DNA of 64,000 bases. Origin: Solanum dulcamara. Lineage: Eukaryota > Streptophyta > Magnoliopsida > Solanales > Solanaceae. The notes beneath the pieces were generated by a model. The model was not told the origin of the DNA, made no database searches, and saw only the letters and a list, made by a program, of their open reading frames with translations. The stretch spans positions 20,125,740-20,189,739 of the forward strand of contig NC_077245.1 of NCBI RefSeq assembly GCF_947179165.1, written 5' to 3'. Numbering within the stretch: the first letter of the stretch is position 1; every line of letters starts with the position of its first letter. Made by a program: the position numbers and the translations under genes. Positions 57,318-64,000 of the stretch are shown one piece after another.

Positions 57318-58740
57318 AAGTTTATATTCGTTTTAACGATTCTAATCTTGGGTTGTGGTATTGAAAGAAAATCAAAAAAAGTGTCAAATTCTTTTTTGAA
57401 GAAAATCCCAAAAAAATATTTTGTGCTTTTGATTCTTGTTTGATGTTTCTAATGCTAGAATTTCGTTCTCTAGTGTTAATATAGTCTAGGTTTGAGGTTT
57501 CACCAAGTTTAGAAAAAGGGTTTTGAGTTTCCATCATTGTTGCTTGAAGAAAGCTCGAAGATCAAGAAATGGGTCTTTGATTGGGTGTTTATTGGATTCC
57601 AATTTATTGTGGGCTTTGTTCTCCATGATGAAAGGAAGCTACAGTTGAAATTTGGGTCTCATTCGAGCTGATTTGAAGAAATTACAAATTTAAATTTTCC
57701 AAGTTGTTCTTGAGGTTCTTCATAAAGTTCAAGAGAGGAAGAAGCTAGAAAAGGTACATTTGAACTAAAACCCTTGGAATAAGTTTAAGGAAAAATATTT
57801 TTGACCCCAAAAAGGGTAAGGACTAACAGAAGTGGGCCTAAGGAAATCAATTTTTCAGCAAAATTTGCAGAGTCCAGAAGGGTGGAAAGTGATGATGAAA
57901 GTGATGGACTGTCACACATCCGACGACCGTCAGGGTCACCATCACCCTTAACCAGTAGCTCACTTTTTAGACCCCTTTTCTGACGCTACAAGTGATGCCC
58001 CATCACACATCTAACAGACCTCAGAGTCTCCATCAGTCTTATCCAGTGAGTCCATTTTCTGAGTTGTTTCTGACGGTGCATGTGATGGCCCGTCACACAT
58101 CTGACAAACCGTCAGGTAGGCCATCACCAATGTTCTTTGTTCGACTTTTGAGGTATTTTTCTGGTGATCTCTTACCTAATTCCTAGTTTCAATTTTTAAA
58201 TTCTCTTCTCTTTGTTGTGAAGTGAGGCTCACTTTGTTGAGCTAGAAGTAAAGAAAAGGAGTATGGAAATTTTGAAATTTCGCTGCCTCATTTCGATACC
58301 ACGGCTTCTTTGGGTCATTTAGAGTGTGTTTCAAGTGATCATCCAAATTGACCCCAAAAATTTTAATATTTATTCAATTTTCGTGTCTCGTTCTTAAATT
58401 TCCATAACTAGTGTGCATTTAGTACTCTTCCGTACTTATGAGTGCTAGTTCTTATGTCCATTTTTTATTCGTGCTAATTCCTTTGTGTGTTTTTCTCATT
58501 TTTACTTCGTAGATAACTTCTTAATTCAAGTCCTTTTGTTTTCTTTTTAATCGAGTCGTCCGTTCTTCTTGAAAATAAAAATCCACTCCGGCCAAGAGTA
58601 GTAATTGACACTTCATGAACTAACTGAGTACAAGCAAGCTTCAACCTTAGCCAAAGCCAATTTGAGAGGCAATCAAAGGTGTGTAAACATGACCGATTGT
58701 GAGTTTATTTTAAATAACGCTAACGTTGCTTGTTTATTTG

Positions 58741-58764
58741 TTGAGTGTTTTCTTAATAGGTATT
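58741..58764 (+). promoter_or_regulatory. Candidate 3' splice site just before gag of element E
   Basis: TTGAGTGTTTTCTTAATAG (AG at 58758-58759) is a pyrimidine-rich acceptor-like site; the gag ATG is at 58765, five bases later. A donor-like AAAAG/GTAAGTTG lies upstream at 56734. Confidence 0.4.
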
Positions 58765-60710
58765 ATGACAATCGGAAGTGAAATACCCCAACTCATGGGA
58801 GAGGATACCTTGGACTCTATAATGGAAGTAATTACCAATATGAATCGTAGAATGGAAGTGATGGAAAACCAAGTGACTGTCATTCAAAGTAGTGTATCCA
58901 TCATGGATGGTAGAATAATCAATATGGAGGGTCATCTTAACTCTACCAATTCTACCCTACAAGCTACTTATCGAGCTTCTACAAGTGGACCTACTCATGC
59001 TACATCTCCTACTATCACATTCAGAGCCTTCTATCAAGCATTTAACCCAACCCTAACCAATCCCGATCAAAATGTCCAAAACACCATTCGACCATTACAA
59101 TACCAACTCAATCAAGAAGCTCCACCAAACCAAAACCGACCATACCAAGCTCTACTAAACCAAAATATCCCCTACCAAATGCCCCAAAACCAAAATACAC
59201 CCTACCACGTTCCCCAAAACCAAAATTGACAAATCCAAGTAGATGAAGTGAGGGATGATGAATACTAAGGAGGGTATGAAGGTGAAGGCAAAGAATCTCC
59301 ATGGAATGATGTGCAAAGAAATGGATCAAGAGGTCAAATGGGTTATCGATGGCGAGGAGGTAGATTTGGTCTAATACCACGTGGCGGGAGGAACTATGGG
59401 AACCCTCCTTAAGTTGTGTGGACAAGAGAAGCTTATGGGTATCATGAATATGGTCAAGTACTAGAAGAAGAACAAGGTAACCAACAACAAGAGAAAGGTC
59501 AAAGAGGTTACCATAACAACAACCAAGGAGGTGGAGGATGGAGAAACTATTATGGGGGACAAAGCAAAAATGGAGGTCGAGAAGTGGGAATCAATTCAAT
59601 CAAAACTAGTTTGCCCACTTTCAAAGGAGATTGTGATCCTGATGCGTATCTAGAATGAGAGTCACTTTGTGAGAGGATCTTCCAAGTCAATAACTTGACC
59701 GAAGTCAAGAAGAGTTTATTTGCTATTGCTCAATTTGAAGGGTAAGCCATAACATGGTGGAAATACATGAAGAAGTATCATCTAATCCTTCAAGGTGGAC
59801 TACGTCTACCATGGCCCGAGTTTAAAGCCATTATGAGAGTCAAATATGTATCGGAGAGGTATAGACAAGACTTACTTGCCAAATTGTACAACTTGAAGCA
59901 AGGAAGAAAAGGTGTTGCGGCTTATTTTGATGAGTTCCAAAACATGATCTTGAAGCTTGAGTACCATGAAAATGAAGAACATGCCATTATTTACTTCAAG
60001 GTGGGGTTGAACAAAGACATCTCTTCAAAGTTGAACATTCACAAGTTTGGTAGTTTGAGTGACATCTTTGAAGCGGCTATTGAGATGGAAAAAGAACTCA
60101 AAAAGGAGAAGAGCTACAAATACAAATGTAATTCATCTCCAAATTCTTGGATTAAGGATAAGTATATAGCTCAAACATCCTCGATTTGGATTAAAAATAA
60201 AGATTCCAAAAATCCCTATGGGAAGGAACTCTTTGAAAGGAACACTCCTAAGTATCCACCGTGAGAGGGAGGTAACAAAGAACCAACCAAGTTCCCTAAT
60301 GATATTCAATATCACAAGTGATGAGGATGGGGGCATATGATGTGTGAGTGCCCCAATCATTTGAATGTTCTTATGCAAGGAGAGGAATTGTATCTCGAAG
60401 GAGAATAAGGAAAAGATGGGGGTTATGAAGAAGAAAACCAAGAGGATGATGAGTTTAAAATTGATGAGGATGTTAACAAGACCTATATGGTGAAAAAGGT
60501 AGTACCATCCCTAATGGTTTGATGAGAAAGGTCTCGATTGAAGAAACTTGGCCTCAAGAAGGAGAGTACACAGCGCCCATATATGTGGTTCATGAGCAAA
60601 CACTTCCAAGAGAGCAAATGTACTCCTGTGTTGATAAACAATGTGAAGGGACTCACTCTTATGAACATCAAGGTAACAACGCTAACTCTTACACTTTTTA
60701 AACTTAAAAA
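58765..60710 (+). pseudogene. Gag of element E (broken)
   Basis: The start is placed at 58765 (MTIGSEIPQLMGED). The N-terminal third has a coiled-coil-like EVITNMNRRMEVMENQVTVI segment and then short Gln/Asn/Pro repeats (59100-59229: NQN-PYQ units). A glycine- and Asn-rich stretch (59500-59580) leads to the conserved capsid domain at 59590-60100: LPTFKGDCDPDAYLE, TAG in place of Trp, then WWKYMKKYH-, the YRQDLLAKLYNLKQG segment and the YF-EFQ-M segment. Further stops occur near 59740 and 60262. A possible CX2C-type remnant (CECPNH) lies near 60350. The frame decays toward a protease-like start near 60560 and is cut at 60728. Confidence 0.75.
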
Positions 60711-61107
60711 GTCATGGTGTGGATAATTGTTACACCCCACATTCTCGAGCTCGGAATGTCTCTTAAGTTCCTTGGATATTATCATGTGAGTCGGATAAGC
60801 TACGATACTATCAAATGACTCTAAGGAAAGAAGAATGTGATACCCCATAGTAGAGAAGGTTGGAAATAGAGTCATAAGGATCCGGAAGGAATTAGAAGCC
60901 AAGTAATGAGTCGTAGGACTCTATTTATCTATGTAAGCTCCTAACTTAGAAGTCCTACATACCTAAGCTACTTGAGGATATGTCAAGCTTACGTAGTATG
61001 GATTACATAGGCTCTTAAAATAAGATAAGATTACGAACCCACGAGGAAGAAAAAAAAAGACATGTGGCAGCCAATGAGGGAGTGACATGTGGAAGTACCT
61101 CAATCAA

Positions 61108-61165
61108 GCAGGTGACCCACCTGCTTTGGGGAGGTGGGCCCCACTGCCACGTGGCAGCCCCTCCT
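61108..61165. repeat. GC-rich palindromes in the 3.15-kb solo LTR
   Basis: CAGGTGACCCACCTG and CTGCCACGTGGCAG are short, nearly perfect palindromes about 100-150 bases before the TATA-like box. The core CACGTG of the second is a G-box. Confidence 0.7.
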
Positions 61166-61367
61166 TCAATGCATGAATACGATGGCCCAATAGGGGCTGG
61201 ACACGTGTCCCCATTAGGGGATGACACATGTCACCTCTTGGTACCACATATATGTATGTATACCATGACTTTAACTTCAGCTTATATCCAAAATCAGCAG
61301 CAACAAACTCAAGAACAAACCCTAGTTTAAGAGAGAAAAAGAGGGCGGCCAAAGGGAGATTATAAGG

Positions 61368-61374
61368 TAAGTCC
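61368..61374 (+). promoter_or_regulatory. Candidate 5' splice site in the 3.15-kb solo LTR
   Basis: TTATAAG is followed by GTAAGTCCCG, a consensus donor, about 105 bases after the TATA-like box. Confidence 0.5.
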
Positions 61375-62869
61375 CGATTTCGCTCTGTAAATTAATTATC
61401 TAGCATATACCATGATGATATAGAGGTATTATAAGTATAAAATCATGGCTTGGTGCATCCAAAACGGACAGCAAACAGTCCACACAGTTTCAGCGCGACT
61501 AAAGGTTTCCGAGGCGCAATTTTGGCTAATTTTAGCCAATTTCGGGAAAGGTAAGGTCTTATATTCTAATTTGAAGTTTATGGGGTTGTTATGTAGTGTA
61601 TTATATATCTTTTATACTTCTGGAAGTATAAAAAAATCGTGGAGATGCTCAACGAAATAAATAATCTAAATTGAAGTCATCGTAGTTAAATTGTAGTCGA
61701 AGTGAGGCATTGTGTGTTTAGAGGTGGCTTCTGGTTGTGTGGTGTATGTTTCAGGGACTAAATGTCTTCTAAAATATGTGGGGGAGATTCTGGTTTCAGC
61801 CACATGACCCCCCGCTTCGTACGATTAAAGGTTTTGCAAAATAGAAACTAGAAACCTTATTTTGGTATCGTAGCTTCGAGCAAGTCGTTTGGAGTTTATG
61901 TTGTACATTGTTGGTGTGAATTGATTAAACATAAGCTGCGGGTTATTTTTGTTGGTTGTCTGTAGCTATTAGGAGTATAATTGGAAATTCGGATAGGGCA
62001 CATTATAGGGGAAATGCTGCCCAATTTTCGTACTCTTTAACTAGTTAAGGAACTAGTCGAGAAGGCGAGCAAGGTGATGAGTTCTATAAATACTCGTGTG
62101 TAACCTAAGGCGCTGAAATGCCTAAGGTTGTTGATACTTGTATTGCTTCCATGTTAAATAGTTTTGGAGGACGACGACGTGAACATAATTAAGGAAAGTC
62201 CGTAAGAGGTATGTAAAGCTATTCTTCTTTAATTTGGCATGTATTAGATATAAGTTATGAATGGTTTGTATATGGAACTTGGGGATAATTCCATTCGTAA
62301 AGCTCTGAGTACAATTCATAATTCTTATCCACTTCGTAATGGTAGAACTCCTGTAATAGTTGAGCTATTGCCTTTTTAAGGCTTCTATAGGATAAAAGGT
62401 AATATATGTAGAGCCTATTGACTTGTGTTCACTTCTAAATGCTAAGGCTCTTAAGGTAGCTGAGCTATCACCCTCGAGCCTTTTGTACATGAAATAGTAA
62501 CCGGATGCATGGGAAGCATGAACTATAACTTCTTTTCATTTCTTAATAACAAAGTTCTTGAAGTAGTTGAACTACTACCCTCGAGTCCCTATACGATAAA
62601 TACTAATTGAATGTATGAGCTCTTGTGCCTAAGAACTCTGTAATGACAAATTTCTCTGATTGCATAAGCCGTTTGGTATTACCTTAATAAAAGTCTAGGA
62701 CTCTTGAGACTCCGTCGATATGTCCCCTAATGGCATTTAGAGGATACTTGAGATGATGATCATTTTGATCCTCAAATGATAGTCCATGACGATTGTTATA
62801 CCGAGTCTCAGATGATGAGCTAATTGCATATGGTTCCTCGTTGCTCTACTCGTGCAGGCTGTTAATACA

Positions 62870-63165
62870 TCACTCACTGCATCCCGTAAAGGGCTGGGCA
62901 GGATAAACTCACTGCATCCCGTAAAGGGCCGGGCAAGATAAACTCATCGCATTCCGTGAAGGGCCGAGCAGGATAAATTCACCGCTTCCTATGAAGGGCC
63001 GGGCATGATAAATGATAAAATCCTGATTCACCGCATTCCATGAAGGGTCGGGCATGATATATGATGAAATGATTATTCACCGTGTCCCATGAAGGGCCGG
63101 GCATGATACACAATGAAATGACATCTTCACTAAGTCCCTCATTGAAGGGTCGGATACAGTCTGTA
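62870..63165. repeat. GGGCCGGGC minisatellite in the solo LTR
   Basis: About seven units contain CACTGCATCCCGTAAAGGGC and GGGC(A)GGATAAACT or variants. The early units are about 45 bases and the later ones about 58 bases, the longer units gaining an ATGATGAAATGAT-like insert. A further diverged unit ends near 63165. Confidence 0.85.
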
Positions 63166-63886
63166 GGCATGCATGTGGAAATATAGTGACACACTTGTAG
63201 CACCAAGTCCCACAGCGAGCCAGGTATGGTATGTAAGGAAGATATACATTCCCTCATGTCATAAGGTGCAGGTAGAGAAATTCGTTAACTGTTATATTTG
63301 TTTCCTACATCCCTACTTCAGTTGTTAGCTCAGTTATGTGTAGTTATGCTTTATATACTCAGTATATATATCGTACTGACCCTCCGTTCTCTAGGGGGCT
63401 GCATTTTATACCCGCACGTACAGATGTTTATTTTGGAGATCCGCTAGCTTAGGGTTTCCACTCAACGATGTTAGGAGCGCTCCACTGTTCCGGAGCCTAA
63501 CTTTTGATACTAGTCATGTAATATTATATATTTATTTGTCCAGGGGTATGACGGGGGCTCTGTCCCCCCATATGTTATTGTTACTATTCTTAGAGGTCTG
63601 TAGACATATGTATATGTGGGTTGTTTATAAGTTTGTTTCGACGGTTTCTATACGGCATGTTGTAAATGTTTTTATGTTATGGTAGCCTCGTCGGCTCGCG
63701 TTCCCTTTCATGATATGATATGAATGAAAGAGGCTATATGTATATGAAAAAGTTTTAAACTATTGAGGTTTTTATATATAGTATCACATCACACACGGTT
63801 CAACTTAAGTGTAACTGATAGATACGCATAAGGGGGTCCAGGTCGGACCCCAGTCGCAGTCTACGGGGTTGGGTCATGATAATAAT

Positions 63887-64000
63887 AACCAAACAAATAT
63901 GAGTGATGGCTTGTCTTTATTTGAATATAATGAGTCTTTATCTTGTGATACTTTTGATAATACTTTGTTTCATGATGAGCATGTCCTTGTTGTGAGTTTG
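63887..64000 (+). pseudogene. Element E coding remnant after the solo LTR
   Basis: One frame reads acidic, Asn/Ser-rich sequence (MSDGLSLFEYNES...) to the window end, plausibly the region between gag and protease. It is too short to assign further. Confidence 0.35.

Larger units (their letters stand above)
60728..63881 (+). mobile_element. Solo LTR (3154 bp) of a Ty3-type element
   Basis: It starts TGTTACACCCC and ends GGGTCATGATA, where the usual final TGACA reads TGATA. It is flanked by exact ATAAT duplications (60723-60727 and 63882-63886), and element E sequence continues on both sides. It contains a GC-rich block with paired CAGGTGACCCACCTG and CTGCCACGTGGCAG palindromes (61108-61165), a TATA-like CATATATGTATGTATACC at 61246-61263, a donor-like TAAG/GTAAGTCCCG at 61368 and a GGGCCGGGC minisatellite. 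No internal retroelement genes are present. Confidence 0.85.
56648..64000 (+). mobile_element. Ty3/gypsy element E, 5' part (continues beyond the window)
   Basis: A primer-binding-like site follows a putative LTR, then a leader of about 1.4 kb, then gag. A 3.15-kb solo LTR interrupts it at 60728, and element E sequence resumes at 63887 to the window end. The LTR left boundary at 56648 (TGTTAAGATGATC) is a guess from the TG start. The leader and LTR contain repeated GATGGCCCGTCAC and CTGACGG-like words (56790-56890, 57895-58130). Confidence 0.55.

Overview
The window is plant nuclear DNA, most likely from a dicot and probably a nightshade (Solanaceae). That family call rests on recalled LTR and SINE styles, not on a search. 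No intact host gene was found. The sequence is AT-rich heterochromatin-like DNA made almost entirely of nested transposable elements. The one recognisable host gene is a broken copy of translation initiation factor eIF5 (about 32.98-36.28 kb), which keeps its promoter region and a 5'UTR intron.

Layout. 1-1555: right end of a Ty3-type LTR carrying an 11-copy B-box-like minisatellite. 1556-3601: old AT-rich repeat DNA. 3607-28062: a composite Ty3/gypsy insertion with apparent 5-bp target-site duplications (AAATT), built as LTR-gag-LTR-gag-LTR with a repeat period near 2.32 kb. Into it went a hAT element (3800-4784, TSD ATAGCAAT), a solo LTR (7449-9683, TSD CTTGT) and a decayed Ty3 element C (12975-27747, TSD TAGTC). 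Element C was itself hit by a younger minus-strand chromovirus-like Ty3 element A (14170-23902). 28559-29547: a second hAT element (TSD ACCAAAAC). 31961-32862: a 0.9-kb near-perfect hairpin just upstream of the eIF5 pseudogene, whose intron holds a SINE and a small solo LTR.

36788-52000: a third, short hAT-like element split by a Ty1/copia element (37024-51813), which is split in its integrase by minus-strand Ty3 element B (38884-49060). 52204-53113: a terminal-inverted-repeat element. 54357-about 56600: a minus-strand LTR fragment. About 56650 to the window end: a Ty3 element E with a gag region, interrupted by a 3.15-kb solo LTR (60728-63881, TSD ATAAT).

All retroelement reading frames are interrupted by stops or frameshifts, so none looks autonomous. 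The most interesting pattern is shared by several unrelated Ty3 families. Each has a strong 5' splice donor inside the LTR, downstream of a putative promoter, and an AG splice acceptor abutting, or within a few bases of, the gag start codon. The primer-binding site lies inside the predicted intron. This suggests a removable leader intron that separates translated RNA from RNA that can be reverse transcribed. Splicing itself is inference and has not been demonstrated here.
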